Shown: piece by piece, positions 53,006 through 64,000 of the stretch | How the letters are laid out: each line of letters starts with the position of its first letter | How positions within the stretch are numbered: the stretch's first letter is position 1 | Assembly (NCBI RefSeq): GCF_048544455.1 | Contig: NC_133530.1 | Coordinates: 16,173,748 to 16,237,747, forward strand | DNA from: Silene latifolia | Lineage: Eukaryota; Streptophyta; Magnoliopsida; Caryophyllales; Caryophyllaceae | DNA length: 64,000 nt | Direction: 5' to 3' | Program-made: the position numbers and the translations under genes | Notes under the pieces: model-generated | Seen by the model: only the letters and a program-made list of their open reading frames with translations | The model's database searches: none | Told to the model about the DNA's origin: nothing

Positions 53006-56000
53006 TGGTATCAGCAAACCTCAATCGATCCAACCCATTACGTCCCACCCGACACTCCTTCAAACGACAGAAAACCTACCCTTCCCACCCGCCTCTCACC
53101 ATGACAAACACTCAATCTGACTCTCTTATTCCCAACCCTCATGCCACCGACAAACCACTCACCTCTCCAAACCTCAACCATGTCGTAAAACTAACCTCGC
53201 TAAACTATACAACCTGGAGATTCCAACTCACCAACATACTCTTCGGCCTCAGCCTTCTCGGCTTTGTCGATGGTACCAACACCATTCCTGCCGCCACTGT
53301 TGTTGATGCAAACAAGCAGGAAACACCAAATCCCGACCACATGTCTTGGTTAAAACAAGACGGGCTCATCCTCGGTGCTCTTATGGGCACCATAACCACT
53401 GCCCTTCAATCTTTGATTGTTCGGGCCAAAACCGCTAAGGAAGCATGGGATATCCTTGCCCATACTTATGCCAACCCGTCCCGTATCCACATACAACAAA
53501 TCAAAACAAAATTTGATTCGATATCCAAAACCACGGATCAAACCATAACCGAGTATATTCACTCGATCAAGGCATGCGTGGATCAGCTTGCTCTTATGGG
53601 CAAAGTTCTTGATCCCGAAGACGTCATTTCAAGAGTCCTTAATGGCCTTGATTATGAACTCTACAAACCAGTTATCGACACCGTGCGAGCCCGCGATACA
53701 CCAATTCCATTCGAAGTGCTCCACGAAAAGTTGCTGCAACAAGAATTATTAATTCAACATAACCCACCCAACAACAATTACCAACCCTCTGTCAATGCTG
53801 CGTTCAAAAACAATCACAACTATCGCTACCACAACCGCTCCTCTACCACCTATAACAACCACTCCTCACCCGCTGCTCAACCACAAACCCAATCCACCCC
53901 TCGACCGTTCAAAGGCAGGTGCCAATGGTGCCGTGAAACCGGTCATGTCATTGCCAACTGCCCGTTTTTCCGCAAATTATTTCCAACCATCACCTTCCCT
54001 GCCCCATCCACCCGTCACCACCAGCCACCACCACAAGCACACACTGCCGCCATTCAACCACCAAACCCCAATTTTTTGCTTGACAGTGGAGCATCAAACC
54101 ACGTTACATATGACCTTGATACTCTTGCTTTACACTCGCCATACCTCGGTTCCGACGACCTGATTATTGGAGATGGCTCCGGACTCAATATCGCTAATAT
54201 AGGTTCATTAACTTTACCTTCTTCCTCTATTAAATTATCTAATGTTTTACATGTTCCGCAAATCTCTCGTAATATAATTTCAATATCGCAATTGTGTAAA
54301 GAAAACAATGCTTATGTTATTTTCTCTTCTTCTCATTTTTGTGTTAAGGAGAAAGCGACAGGAGCAACCATCCTCCAGGGACAGGCTAAGCATGGTATCT
54401 ATGAGTTGAGCCCGTCAAGCAAAACCGTCTATTCTAATCAACCCGGCTCATCTCCAATCTCGTGGCATCATAAACTGGGTCATCCTACCAATGATGTAAT
54501 GAGAACAATTAATAAAGAGTTACCTTTTAATTTGGCAAAATTCTCGTACTGTGACTCATGTTTAGTTAGCAAAAGCACCAAATTACCATTTGCAAAATCG
54601 TCATTTAAAACCAACGGGCCACTAGACCTTATTTTTTCCGACTTATGGACAAGTCCGGTCCTATCTCGGGAAAAATACAAATACTACATAATTTTTGTAG
54701 ACCATTTTAGCAAGTACGTATGGTTGTTTCCGCTTAAACAAAAATCTGAAACCACACAAGTATTTCTTCGATTTAAAGCGCTAGTAGAAAAATATTTTAA
54801 CAAACCAATACGACAATTTTTTTCGGACAATGGCGGTGAATTTCAGAAATTAAATCCAAACCTCCTCGACAATGGCATAAGTCATTTTACCTCTCCACCC
54901 CATACCCCGGAACATAATGGGTATGCAGAAAGACGACACCGTCACATCGTCGAAACCGGCCTCGCTCTCCTTTCTCACGCAGGACTACCCACCACCTTTT
55001 GGCCATTTGCCTTTAGTACGGCCACATATCTCATCAATCGCCTTCCCACTAAAACATTAAATGGTCAAACACCATATTTCTTAATGCACAATATAAAACC
55101 CGACTATACTAAATTACATAACTTTGGTTGTTTATGTTACCCATGGCTCCGGCCTTATACCAAACATAAACTCGACTATCGCTCAACACCTTGCATCTTC
55201 GTTGGCTATTCTTCCACTCAAAGTGCCTTTCATTGTCTAGACCCCAAAACAAATCGCCTATATACCTCTCGTCATGTCAAATTCATAGAAAATGAATTTG
55301 CTTATACTCGTCTGTTAACAACCACACCATCACCTTCTACCAACACCAATCCCGATGATTGGTGCGCCCTTGTCCTCCCCCTCTTACCCTCTCATAACAC
55401 GGCTCACACACCCACTCCTCCACCACAAGACCACCGCCACCGTCCTCCCATCACTCAAGTGTACACTCGTCGACCATCTCAACCACAAACTCCTACTTCC
55501 CCACATTCCATAGCACCCCCTACTGATGATACAAGCACACCATCCCAGCCATCCTCCCCTCCATCGCCTCCCTCTCCCCCTCCAACGAACAACCCTCCAT
55601 CGACTCCCTCACCCCCTTCAACGAACAATCCACCGTTGAACCCACCACCACCTTCTACTCGAACCATTGTCACTCGCCTCGACAATAATATTCGAAAACC
55701 AAATCCACGATATGCCAATCTGGCTCTAGCTTCCGCTACTCCTAATTCACTACCAAACACAGTAAAACAAGCTTTAATTCTGCCACAATGGCGACAAGCT
55801 ATGCAGGACGAATTCCAAGCTCTTGAACGCAACAAGACTTGGACCTTGGTCCCTCGCCAACCGTCTCATAATGTCATAGGTTGCAAGTGGGTCTATCGAA
55901 TTAAATATAACCCCGATGGCTCACTCAAACAGCACAAAGCACGGCTCGTTGCGAAAGGCTTTAACCAACGACCTGGAATTGACTACACCGAAACGTTCAG

Positions 56001-57399
56001 TCCAGTTGTAAAACCCACAACAGTCCGTCTCATTCTCTCCCTAGCTGTCACACACTCCTGGTCATTACGTCAACTTGATATCAATAATGCCTTCCTACAA
56101 GGCACACTCACTGATGACGTATATATGGCCCAACCTCAAGGCTTCATTGACATATCCAAACCTGATTTTGTTTGTAAGTTAAACAAGGCGATTTACGGCT
56201 TAAAACAGGCTCCTCGAGCCTGGTACAATGAGCTCAAAACCTATCTTGTTACCTATGGCTTCAAACAATCGATTACTGACTCTTCTCTATTTATTTTAAA
56301 AACCAATACTACCTGCATTTATATGCTTGTATACGTTGACGACATTATCATCACTGGTCCAAACCATCAACATTTACAAAATTTTATTACTACACTCGCT
56401 CAACGCTTTTCACTCAAAGACCTAGGACCACTATCATATTTTCTTGGAATCGAAGTCACACCAAATACTCTTGGACTTCATCTAAACCAATCCAAATACA
56501 TACATGATTTATTAGTTAAATTCAAAATGTCAGATGCAAAACCACATCCAACCCCAATAGTCACTGACACTAAACTAATACGCGAAGACCATAACCCAAT
56601 ACAAGACCATTCGGACTATCGCACCATAGTAGGGAGCTTACAATATCTCTCCTTAACCCGGCCTGACATTGCCTTCACCGTAAATCGACTAGCCCAGTTC
56701 CTTCACCACCCCACTTCTACTCACTGGATAGCATTAAAACGTCTTCTTCGTTACTTGCAGGGCACTCAAACATACGGCATACAACTCTACCGCACGTCAC
56801 CTCTATGTCTCCATGCGTTTTGTGATGCAGATTTTGCTGGCGACAAAGACACGTATACATCGACCACCGGCTATATCATCTATCTTGGACGTAACCCAAT
56901 CTCCTGGTCCTCCAAAAAACAACGTGGCTTAGCTCTATCTACGACCGAAGCTGAGTTTAGAGCTCTCGCCTCCGTTACCACCGAAGTTCTATGGCTCCGT
57001 AATTTACTCACTGAACTTAATGTCTCTATCACCAAACCACCGGCTCTCTACTGTGATAATATGTCAGCCACGCTCTATGCAAAGAACCCGGTCTTTCACT
57101 CAAGAATGAAGCATATGGCTCTCTCCTTCCATTTCGTTCGTGAACAGCTCCAACTAGGTCTCATCCGTATTCAACATGTTGCAAGCAAGGACCAATTGGC
57201 CGATGCTCTTACCAAACCTCTCCACAAGCATCGTTTTTCTGACCTACGAGACAAGATCGGACTCCTCCCTCCGACGTCCATCTTGCGGGGGCGTATTAAC
57301 CATATCTCTTCAATCCCTGCAAAACAAGAAACAAATCATCAAGATCAGTCAAAAGATCAATCCAAGGATACACTGTCAATCAATCCTTCAATCAAGTAA
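53005..57399 (+). CDS. gag-pol polyprotein of copia A
   Basis: One frame of 1464 codons; the first in-frame ATG overlaps the LTR/PBS border, and the ATG at 53101 (MTNTQSDSL) is a more usual start. Order: gag (LTSLNYTTWRFQL), a CCHC knuckle (CQWCRETGHVIANC, residues ~309-322), protease (LLDSGASNHVT, ~357), integrase (WHHKLGHP ~486, then SDNGGEF and TPEHNGYAERRHR), reverse transcriptase (WVYRIKYNPDGSLKQHKARL, QLDINNAFLQG, LVYVDDIIITG ~1110) and RNase H (CDADFAGDKDTYTSTTGYI, ~1273). INT before RT defines Ty1/copia. The gag opening and short LTRs suggest the Ale lineage. The frame looks whole. Confidence 0.92.
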   Translation: MVSANLNRSNPLRPTRHSFKRQKTYPSHPPLTMTNTQSDSLIPNPHATDKPLTSPNLNHVVKLTSLNYTTWRFQLTNILFGLSLLGFVDGTNTIPAATVVDANKQETPNPDHMSWLKQDGLILGALMGTITTALQSLIVRAKTAKEAWDILAHTYANPSRIHIQQIKTKFDSISKTTDQTITEYIHSIKACVDQLALMGKVLDPEDVISRVLNGLDYELYKPVIDTVRARDTPIPFEVLHEKLLQQELLIQHNPPNNNYQPSVNAAFKNNHNYRYHNRSSTTYNNHSSPAAQPQTQSTPRPFKGRCQWCRETGHVIANCPFFRKLFPTITFPAPSTRHHQPPPQAHTAAIQPPNPNFLLDSGASNHVTYDLDTLALHSPYLGSDDLIIGDGSGLNIANIGSLTLPSSSIKLSNVLHVPQISRNIISISQLCKENNAYVIFSSSHFCVKEKATGATILQGQAKHGIYELSPSSKTVYSNQPGSSPISWHHKLGHPTNDVMRTINKELPFNLAKFSYCDSCLVSKSTKLPFAKSSFKTNGPLDLIFSDLWTSPVLSREKYKYYIIFVDHFSKYVWLFPLKQKSETTQVFLRFKALVEKYFNKPIRQFFSDNGGEFQKLNPNLLDNGISHFTSPPHTPEHNGYAERRHRHIVETGLALLSHAGLPTTFWPFAFSTATYLINRLPTKTLNGQTPYFLMHNIKPDYTKLHNFGCLCYPWLRPYTKHKLDYRSTPCIFVGYSSTQSAFHCLDPKTNRLYTSRHVKFIENEFAYTRLLTTTPSPSTNTNPDDWCALVLPLLPSHNTAHTPTPPPQDHRHRPPITQVYTRRPSQPQTPTSPHSIAPPTDDTSTPSQPSSPPSPPSPPPTNNPPSTPSPPSTNNPPLNPPPPSTRTIVTRLDNNIRKPNPRYANLALASATPNSLPNTVKQALILPQWRQAMQDEFQALERNKTWTLVPRQPSHNVIGCKWVYRIKYNPDGSLKQHKARLVAKGFNQRPGIDYTETFSPVVKPTTVRLILSLAVTHSWSLRQLDINNAFLQGTLTDDVYMAQPQGFIDISKPDFVCKLNKAIYGLKQAPRAWYNELKTYLVTYGFKQSITDSSLFILKTNTTCIYMLVYVDDIIITGPNHQHLQNFITTLAQRFSLKDLGPLSYFLGIEVTPNTLGLHLNQSKYIHDLLVKFKMSDAKPHPTPIVTDTKLIREDHNPIQDHSDYRTIVGSLQYLSLTRPDIAFTVNRLAQFLHHPTSTHWIALKRLLRYLQGTQTYGIQLYRTSPLCLHAFCDADFAGDKDTYTSTTGYIIYLGRNPISWSSKKQRGLALSTTEAEFRALASVTTEVLWLRNLLTELNVSITKPPALYCDNMSATLYAKNPVFHSRMKHMALSFHFVREQLQLGLIRIQHVASKDQLADALTKPLHKHRFSDLRDKIGLLPPTSILRGRINHISSIPAKQETNHQDQSKDQSKDTLSINPSIK

Positions 57400-57520
57400 T
57401 ATGTTCACATTGTATATTTAGGAAACAAATATTTAGAGGCTCCTCATACATGTATATATATACCTTGTAATGCATCCTTTCAATATACATTCAATATACA
57501 CACCTTCTCTTAATCTTATA
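57294..57520 (+). repeat. 3' LTR of copia A
   Basis: 227 bp, apparently identical to the 5' LTR. The end of the gag-pol frame (to 57399) overlaps its first half. Confidence 0.92.
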
Positions 57521-58497
57521 GAGAGCATAGACACGAAGGTACCAGGATTAATATTTTGTATTAGAATGATTTTGGTTAATTAGATGAGTATCTGCTGTGT
57601 GTTTAGTTTCGCTAAATGTGGAATTTTGTAAATGCTTTTTTGTGCCGGTAGCAATACTTTGAGAATCGACTGAAGTCGCTAGCCGCTGTGAAGGAGACTG
57701 GCGGTAATCCATACCCGCACAAGTTTTCTCCTACAATTAGTATACCAGAATATATACAAAAGTATAGTGGGATAGAGAATGGCGTTCACCTCGAGTCTGT
57801 GCAAGTATCCTTAGCTGGTAAGGGAACGCGTCTAGAAATTGGAATTTTTTTCTTAAATGGCGTTCTAAAATCTAACTCGAAATATTTACAAAAATAGGGT
57901 ACATTTCAAACTAATTACAAAAAATTGGTCCATTTTTTACAAATTTCAGATTAGTCGCTATATGATTACAGCGACTAGTCCAAATTTCAGACTAGTTGCC
58001 TACAGGTTATTTGATTTGGTTTCTGTTTGTGCTTTTCAAGGGAGACTAATGACCAAGCGTTCATCTTCCTCGAACCTTTTCTTTTACGATCTGCATTGGG
58101 ACGGTGTCAAAGTACAAGTTATGGTTGATACCAGGTAACTCTTCGTCTTTAATTTTTCTTCTGTTTGTTTTTTGTTGATCAGCGGTTATTGTTGTTTCTT
58201 TTTTTCGTCTTAGTTTAATTGATCGTCTTAGTAACTTGCAATTTACAGGACATCTGAGCTGGGCGAAGCTGAATTCACACAATTCCGTACTGGTGTGAAA
58301 CGCGGGGATATTGTTGGTCTAACTGGATTCCCAGGTTTGTGAATTGTAGATTAGTTTTGCAGAAATTGGCATTTAGCTACCAGGTTTGTGAATTGTAGCT
58401 ACCAGTTACTTCAGCATTGATTTCTTTCTTTTTTGTTCGATGTAGGTAAAAGTAAGAACGGGGAGCTAAGTATATTTCCCAAGTCTTACATCGTATT

Positions 58498-58652
58498 TAA
58501 AGGAAGATAATGCTTGATCTTCTCATTGATAATTAGTCAGTATAAATACAAGACTACAAAGATATTCTAGGCTACAAACTAGGAAACCATATACACTAAT
58601 ATAGGTAACAAATAACAAACTTATTACTAAAATATTTACATATATTCTATCA
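58498..58652 (-). repeat. 3' LTR of copia B
   Basis: 155 bp, apparently identical to the other LTR. Confidence 0.92.
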
Positions 58653-61600
58653 CACCCCACAAATAAACGGGAGGGTCACGGACATTGAGACTGTCTCGAA
58701 AATCATCAAAAAGAACCAACGGAAGGCCCTTCGTGAAGATATCCGCGATTTGATGACGGGATGGAATATGACGAACGCGAACTTCACCTCGTTCGACCTT
58801 CTCTCGGACAAAATGAATGTCCATTTCAATATGTTTTGTCCTTTGATGTTGCACGGGATTGCCCGAGAGATAGACAGCACTCACGTTGTCGCAATAGACG
58901 AGAGTAGCCTTAGAAATAGGAACTTGTAAATCAACAAGAAGGTTACGTAACAAAGCATGATTCGAGACCACGTTGGCGACGCCTCGATACTCGGCTTCAG
59001 CACTAGATCGAGATAAAGTAGGTTGGCGTTTGGACGCCCATGAGATTAAATTGTCACCTAAGTAAACACAATAACCGGAAGTGGACCGCCTTGTATCAGG
59101 ACACCCACCCCAATCGGCATCCGTGTATGCCGTCAGAGAAGTGAGAGACGAAGGACGAATCCATAACCCACGAGCATGAGTGCCACGAATGTAGCGAATA
59201 ACACGCTTAAGAGCATTCATGTGACAGTCCATCGGATTGTGCATAAATAAGCAAACCTGTTGCACGGCGTAAGAAATATCCGGCCGTGTGAAAGTGAGAT
59301 ACTGTAATGCACCAGCGAGACTGCGGTATAGAGAGGGGTCTGAACACGGATTAGATGACACAGCACTAAGTTTAGACTTAGTGTCCACGGGTGTGCTACA
59401 GGGCTTGCAGGAAGCCATCCCAGCGCGTTCAATAATTTCCTCGGCATATTTGGATTGAGATAATAGCAGACCCTCAGAATGATGAGTAACCGATATCCCC
59501 AAAAAATAATGAAGCGACCCCAAATCCTTCATGGCGAATTCGGAATGTAGTTGTCCCATAAGAGTGGCGCGTAAAGTAGTAGACGAACATGTCAAAATAA
59601 TATCGTCAACATAAAGTAACAAATAGGCCGTGTCGTTACCTCGTCGATAGACAAATAGAGAATGATCGACCTTACTATGACGAAAGCCAATAGAAGCAAC
59701 ATAATCTGCAAAACGCCTGTACCAAGCACGAGGTGCTTGTTTGAGACCGTATAGCGATTTCCGAAGTAAGCAAACATGATCAGGGTTCCTTTTATCTCGG
59801 TATCCAAGTGGTTGGTGCATGTAAACTGTTTCATTGAGAGCCCCGTGAAGAAAAGCATTTTTAACATCGAGCTGATTAATGACCCATTTCTTCGAAAGAG
59901 CAAGACACAAAACAGTACGGATTGTGGCCGGTTTGACCACAGGACTGAAGGTTTCCCCACAATCAATGCCAACCTGCTGAGTTTTCCCGTCACCTACAAG
60001 ACGAGCTTTATACCTCTCAAAAGAACCGTCAGCGTTAAATTTATGACGAAATATCCACATAGACCGTATGACATTAACATTTTGTGGACGAGGAACTAAC
60101 TCCCACGTCTTATTGTTAATTAGAGCGGTATATTCATCATCCATAGCCATTTTCCAGTTATGATCCCGTAAAGCAGACACAGGGTTGCGAGGTAAGGGTG
60201 AAATAGCAACCGTATGGTTAAGACATTGGGTCGTAGGAGGTTTTTGGTATTTAGGATTAGGTTTGTAAATACCATGGTCACTACGTGTCACGGGTTTGGA
60301 AATAGTTGGCTCGGATGTGGAAGCACCAGGATGGTCATTGTGGGTAGCTGACGGGTTGGTGGTATGAGGAGTGGCTGGTCTACGCGTGTAGACACTTAGT
60401 TGGGCAGGCCAAGTGCGGGTGGGCAGGGGTGGGTTACCGTGGGGCTGTTGAGGTCTGGGTTGGGCAGACGGGTCAGGTGTTGGCCGAGAGGGCTGGGCGT
60501 GAGTCATGTGTTGAAGGACATACGGAGAGAACCCATCATCCAAGAACTTATAAGTGTGCGAGTCGGGGCAATGAACCTTAGAGAAAGGAAAGCTAGACTC
60601 ATCGAAGATAACATGACGACTAATAATGACTTTGTTAGACGACATGTCAAAACACTTATACCCTCTATGATTTGGTGGATAGCCAAGAAAGACACAAGGA
60701 CTAGAACGAGGTTGTAGTTTGTGTATAGTTGTGGAAGGAACCAGTGGAAAACACAGACACCCAAATACTCGTAGATGAGAGTAAGTGGGAGTGCGGCGAA
60801 ATAAAATGGAGAAAGGTGTACGAAAGGCAATAATTTTACTTGGAAGAATGTTCGATAAATAAGTGGCCATTTCTAAAGCGTGATGCCAATATTTTGCAGG
60901 GATAGATGCATGAAACAAGAGTGTGCGAACAATGTTGTTGATGGACCGAATTTTGCGCTCAGCCTTACCATTTTGGGATGATGTATGAGGACAGGAAAGG
61001 CGAAAAACCAAACCTTGATCGTCACAAAATTTTCGAAAAGGGCCATTGACAAATTCTGTACCATTATCACATTGGAGCGATTTAATCTTGCGTTCAAATT
61101 GAGTTTGGATATAAACATGTAATTTGACTAATGTGGGATAGACACTGGATTTATTAGCAATTGGAAAAGTCCACAAGAAATTACTGAAATCATCCAAAAC
61201 AAGCAAGTAATATTTATGACCAGCTGAACTAAGAACTGGTGAAGTCCAAAGATCGCAATGCAAAATATCAAAAGGCAAATGTGTACGCGTAATAGAATTA
61301 GCAAACGATAAACGAACGTGTTTTCCAAGAGGACAAGAATGACAAAGAGAAGTTTTTGAATTCAAATTACATTCAATGAAATTATTTCGCCTAAGAGAAT
61401 TAAACACCGGTTCCCCTGGGTGACCCAGACGGTCATGCCAAAGAGATGGGGCGATGGCAGACAAAGCTGTAGGACTGGACTCGACGGTGGAAGGAGTGGA
61501 AATGGGATACAGGTTGCCGCGACTGTTACACCTCATCAGATGTGTCCCCGTCCGTAAATCCTTCACACAAAAGCCAAAAGGGTCAAATTCAACGGTGACC

Positions 61601-62922
61601 GAATTATCGGTGGTAAACTTGCGAACGGATATTAAATTTTTGACTATCTTGGGTGCGTGTAAGACATTTTTAAGGACAAAGGGTGGATGGGGTGTGGGTA
61701 GTGTAGCATTTCCGTAACCATTAACTGGGATAGAATGACCATTTCCGACTAAAATACCATTTTGAGCACTCGAATTAACAAAAGACGAGAGAGTACCTTG
61801 GTTTGCAGTCATGTGAGATGTCGCGCCCGTGTCCATGAACCAAGACGGGTCCGGAGGAGTCAAACCGAGAGTGAGCATAGCGGCTTCAATATCAGTGTGA
61901 CTAGGAGTAGACCCATCCGCAGCTACATAGGCTTGAGCAGGCCGTGGTCCAAGAATTCCCTGTTGGGAACGAGCGACACCGGGTCGAAACCAGGGACTAG
62001 ATGGGTACGGGCTGGGTGGATATCCCCAAGGAGAGGGAGGCCACCCCCACTGACCGTACATAGCAGGCCAAGGCTGCTGACCAGGGGCAGAAGCAGGCGC
62101 AGTGGGAGCAGGCGAGGAAGATGCAGGCTGTTTAGAGCCTTTCCCGCCTTTGTGACCACCATTCTTCTTCTTACCATTTGAGCCGCGGTTGTTTTTGTTG
62201 GTATTGGTGGCAGGAGACTTAGCCCCGGAGGTTCCTCCGACACCCCCTCCGTTTTGAACAAAAAGGGCAGTCGAGGAAGTGGTGGCTGCCTCCTTAGCAA
62301 AGCCGGCTTCTTCTAGAGTTAACATGGAGCGAGCTTGATAGAAAGGAGGCAAAGGATCTCGCTGCCTAATGATAGTACCAACGTTGCGATAGGCATCGGT
62401 GAGACCCGATACCATCTGTAAAACCAACCGTGTCTCCGACACCGGAGATCCAACATTCTTCAACTGATCTGCAAGAGACTTAAGGCGCTGACAATAGGCC
62501 GAGACGGATGGGAAATCCGCCATGGCAATATGCGAAAACTCCTGTTCAAGGGTCACCGCCCTAGAGTTTTTGTTGTCCTGGAAAATATTTTGAATCCGTT
62601 TCCATGTTTCCATGGCAGTAGTGTCGGCTTCAACAATCGTTTCCAGAAGATCTGTGGTGACAGTGGAATAAATCCATTGTAAAACCGTAGCATCGAGAGT
62701 TTCCCAGAGCTCTTTCTCGTCCGCGGTAGAAGGAGCCTTCGAGCCACCTGTCGGTTCAACAATATGGTGAAGCACGCGGTTGGATTTCGCGTGGTTCGTG
62801 AAAAGAATAACCCAAAGCGGGTACTGATCGTTGTCCATGCCAAGTTCGACAGTGACATGGTTCTTGATGTTATTCACGGCAAGAGCAGGATGGAAACCGG
62901 ACTTGGTGTTGTCGGGTGCCAT
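58636..62922 (-). CDS. gag-pol polyprotein of copia B
   Basis: One frame of 1428 codons from the ATG at 62922. Order: gag ([16 protein letters not shown], then [20 protein letters not shown]), a Gly/Lys/Asn-rich and Pro-rich segment, protease ([20 protein letters not shown]), integrase ([48 protein letters not shown]), reverse transcriptase ([36 protein letters not shown]) and RNase H ([32 protein letters not shown]). The frame looks whole and ends inside the 3' LTR-side sequence. Ale-like by gene order and LTR size; the exact lineage was not tested. Confidence 0.92.
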   Translation of the reverse strand: MAPDNTKSGFHPALAVNNIKNHVTVELGMDNDQYPLWVILFTNHAKSNRVLHHIVEPTGGSKAPSTADEKELWETLDATVLQWIYSTVTTDLLETIVEADTTAMETWKRIQNIFQDNKNSRAVTLEQEFSHIAMADFPSVSAYCQRLKSLADQLKNVGSPVSETRLVLQMVSGLTDAYRNVGTIIRQRDPLPPFYQARSMLTLEEAGFAKEAATTSSTALFVQNGGGVGGTSGAKSPATNTNKNNRGSNGKKKNGGHKGGKGSKQPASSSPAPTAPASAPGQQPWPAMYGQWGWPPSPWGYPPSPYPSSPWFRPGVARSQQGILGPRPAQAYVAADGSTPSHTDIEAAMLTLGLTPPDPSWFMDTGATSHMTANQGTLSSFVNSSAQNGILVGNGHSIPVNGYGNATLPTPHPPFVLKNVLHAPKIVKNLISVRKFTTDNSVTVEFDPFGFCVKDLRTGTHLMRCNSRGNLYPISTPSTVESSPTALSAIAPSLWHDRLGHPGEPVFNSLRRNNFIECNLNSKTSLCHSCPLGKHVRLSFANSITRTHLPFDILHCDLWTSPVLSSAGHKYYLLVLDDFSNFLWTFPIANKSSVYPTLVKLHVYIQTQFERKIKSLQCDNGTEFVNGPFRKFCDDQGLVFRLSCPHTSSQNGKAERKIRSINNIVRTLLFHASIPAKYWHHALEMATYLSNILPSKIIAFRTPFSILFRRTPTYSHLRVFGCLCFPLVPSTTIHKLQPRSSPCVFLGYPPNHRGYKCFDMSSNKVIISRHVIFDESSFPFSKVHCPDSHTYKFLDDGFSPYVLQHMTHAQPSRPTPDPSAQPRPQQPHGNPPLPTRTWPAQLSVYTRRPATPHTTNPSATHNDHPGASTSEPTISKPVTRSDHGIYKPNPKYQKPPTTQCLNHTVAISPLPRNPVSALRDHNWKMAMDDEYTALINNKTWELVPRPQNVNVIRSMWIFRHKFNADGSFERYKARLVGDGKTQQVGIDCGETFSPVVKPATIRTVLCLALSKKWVINQLDVKNAFLHGALNETVYMHQPLGYRDKRNPDHVCLLRKSLYGLKQAPRAWYRRFADYVASIGFRHSKVDHSLFVYRRGNDTAYLLLYVDDIILTCSSTTLRATLMGQLHSEFAMKDLGSLHYFLGISVTHHSEGLLLSQSKYAEEIIERAGMASCKPCSTPVDTKSKLSAVSSNPCSDPSLYRSLAGALQYLTFTRPDISYAVQQVCLFMHNPMDCHMNALKRVIRYIRGTHARGLWIRPSSLTSLTAYTDADWGGCPDTRRSTSGYCVYLGDNLISWASKRQPTLSRSSAEAEYRGVANVVSNHALLRNLLVDLQVPISKATLVYCDNVSAVYLSGNPVQHQRTKHIEMDIHFVREKVERGEVRVRHIPSRHQIADIFTKGLPLVLFDDFRDSLNVRDPPVYLWGVIEYM

Positions 62923-63049
62923 TGATGTTGTCGTGAGGACAGAGAAGAAGAGAGAAGAAAGAAGGAGAGATGCAGGCCGTGAAGGAGACGGCTGCTAGGG
63001 TTGCGTGCGGAAGCGTTTCAGGATTTTTTACCCTAGGAAGCTGATACCA

Positions 63050-63204
63050 TAAAGGAAGATAATGCTTGATCTTCTCATTGATAATTAGTCAGTATAAATA
63101 CAAGACTACAAAGATATTCTAGGCTACAAACTAGGAAACCATATACACTAATATAGGTAACAAATAACAAACTTATTACTAAAATATTTACATATATTCT
63201 ATCA
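63050..63204 (-). repeat. 5' LTR of copia B
   Basis: 155 bp; on the minus strand TGATAGAATATATG ... CTTCCTTTA, followed by the primer-binding site. An unusually short LTR. Confidence 0.92.
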
Positions 63205-63365
63205 GTATTATCACATTGTCTTCATTTGATGCCAAAGCGGTCCAAGAATAGCTCCGCTGAAGACAATGAAAACGTACTTCCAATATTTATTTCTCTTTCG
63301 TTTAGAGTGAAGGTGTAGCGAACTTTTCCTGCTTTACATTTCAATAACAACACTTTTTTTTCCAG

Positions 63366-63440
63366 GAAGACGGAGTCTGCGTCTCTGGCAACCCACGGAA
63401 TACACAGAATAAGGCTAGCTCTGCTGCAGACAAGGAAAAG
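63366..63440 (+). other. Extra chimeric exon of KRS2
   Basis: 75 bp between TTTTCCAG and AAG|GTTACT. The first part (EDGVCVSGNPRN) resembles the start of the following exon (KVEVWASGKPRN). The second part (TQNKASSAADKEK) resembles the end of exon 7 in KRS1 (RQNKASSAADNEK). It is phase 0 on both sides, so it would add 25 residues in frame. KRS1 lacks it. It most simply arose by an unequal duplication of exon 7 tail, intron and exon 8 head. Confidence 0.8.
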
Positions 63441-63885
63441 GTTACTGCAATATTTTTTCTCTTTTGTAAGATTGAAGTGTAGTAAACTTATTCTGCTATG
63501 GTAAGACCTTTTTTTTTCAGAAAGTCGAAGTCTGGGCCTCCGGCAAGCCACGGAATCCTGACTTGTATGTTCTGAAGGATCAGGTACTTAATCGCTTTAA
63601 AACTTCCACTTTTCGCCTTTAGCATCGTACTGAACAGTTTTTTTTTTTTTTTTTTTATGCCTGCTGATCTGATGCCAAATAAATTGTGTTGTAGGAAACT
63701 CGGTATCGCCAGCGTTACCTGGATTTGATGCTAAATGGTGAAGTCAGAGAGATATTCATAACCCGGTCTAGGGTTATCTCATATATTCGGAGATTCCTTG
63801 ACAATTTGAATTTCATTGAGGCAATGCTTAATTGAAGATAGCATTTCTGACCTTCTGTATCAGCTGACATCTCCAGTTTGCGTAA

Positions 63886-63999
<114 letters not shown>

Positions 64000-64000
64000 A

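Larger units (their letters stand above)
52779..57520 (+). mobile_element. Ty1/copia LTR retrotransposon A (Ale-like), whole-looking, in KRS2 exon 3
   Basis: 4742 bp with two LTRs of 227 bp that look identical by eye, a primer-binding site TGGTATCAGC at 53006 (initiator tRNA-Met type), one long gag-pol frame, and a GCGGGGGCG purine-rich tract before the 3' LTR. Flanked by the 5-bp duplication GAGAG (52774-52778 and 57521-57525). The ends are TA...TA rather than TG...CA. Identical LTRs point to a very recent insertion, probably within a few hundred thousand years at usual plant rates. The large gag-pol frame shows no visible break. Confidence 0.93.
58498..63204 (-). mobile_element. Ty1/copia LTR retrotransposon B, whole-looking, in KRS2 exon 7
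   Basis: 4707 bp in minus orientation. The two 155-bp LTRs look identical by eye (58498-58652 and 63050-63204), with TG...TA ends. The primer-binding site TGGTATCAGC is at 63040-63049 on the minus strand, and a purine-rich tract is beside the 3' LTR near 58653-58672. A 5-bp duplication GTATT (58493-58497 and 63205-63209) flanks it. It carries one long gag-pol frame. A recent insertion, of a different family from element A, in the opposite orientation but in the same gene. No visible break in the long frame. Confidence 0.93.

Overview
The window is plant nuclear DNA, most likely from a eudicot. This rests on spliced genes with short exons in AT-rich introns, a plant mobile domain gene, a Tat-lineage Ty3/gypsy element, two Ale-like Ty1/copia elements, Helitrons, hAT and Tourist/Stowaway-type MITEs, and an L1-type LINE. 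The species cannot be fixed from sequence alone.

Layout. (1) 1-10044: a large, decayed Tat-type Ty3/gypsy element on the minus strand whose far LTR lies off the left edge. It has the lineage's antisense extra ORF (plus strand, 1-2330), a 143-bp tandem array, and gag-pol remnants. (2) 10045-15080: repeat-rich spacer with a MITE, a GC-rich dispersed repeat, a 1.54-kb non-autonomous hAT with a clean 8-bp target duplication, and a Helitron carrying a Stowaway-like MITE. (3) 15081-16931: an intronless plant mobile domain (PMD) gene. (4) 18200-24007: an eleven-coding-exon gene for ATP-dependent NAD(P)H-hydrate dehydratase (NAXD), 365 aa, apparently intact. (5) 24649-25327: a GC-rich element with long inverted ends. 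(6) 31142-26277, minus strand: a six-exon gene for a 283-aa protein resembling the UPF0739/C1orf74 family. It faces NAXD tail to tail and the next gene head to head across about 300 bp. (7) 31451-37512: lysyl-tRNA synthetase copy 1 (KRS1), sixteen recognisable exons, broken by a Helitron inside exon 4 and by two small frameshifting changes. (8) 37513-51443: a 14-kb repeat island with Helitrons of two families, Tourist- and Stowaway-like MITEs, a LINE-mobilised 1.65-kb retroposon, a 5'-truncated L1 and AT-rich spacer. (9) 51444-64000: lysyl-tRNA synthetase copy 2 (KRS2), same orientation, running off the right edge. It is split by two whole-looking Ty1/copia elements with apparently identical LTRs, one in exon 3 (plus strand) and one in exon 7 (minus strand).

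The most notable result is the KRS pair. Two tandem paralogues of the cytosolic lysyl-tRNA synthetase gene have each been hit inside coding exons by unrelated transposons, three insertions in all. Each paralogue supplies an empty-site comparison for the other, so the insertion points can be read to the base. KRS2 also carries an in-frame chimeric extra exon. Outside the two retrotransposons its visible reading frame is open, and the LTRs indicate recent insertion, so it may have been a coding gene until recently.

NAXD repairs hydrated NAD(P)H. The PMD protein is a nuclear-type protein of a family linked to transposon silencing. No operon-like or clustered pathway logic is visible; this is an ordinary plant gene-plus-transposon neighbourhood.
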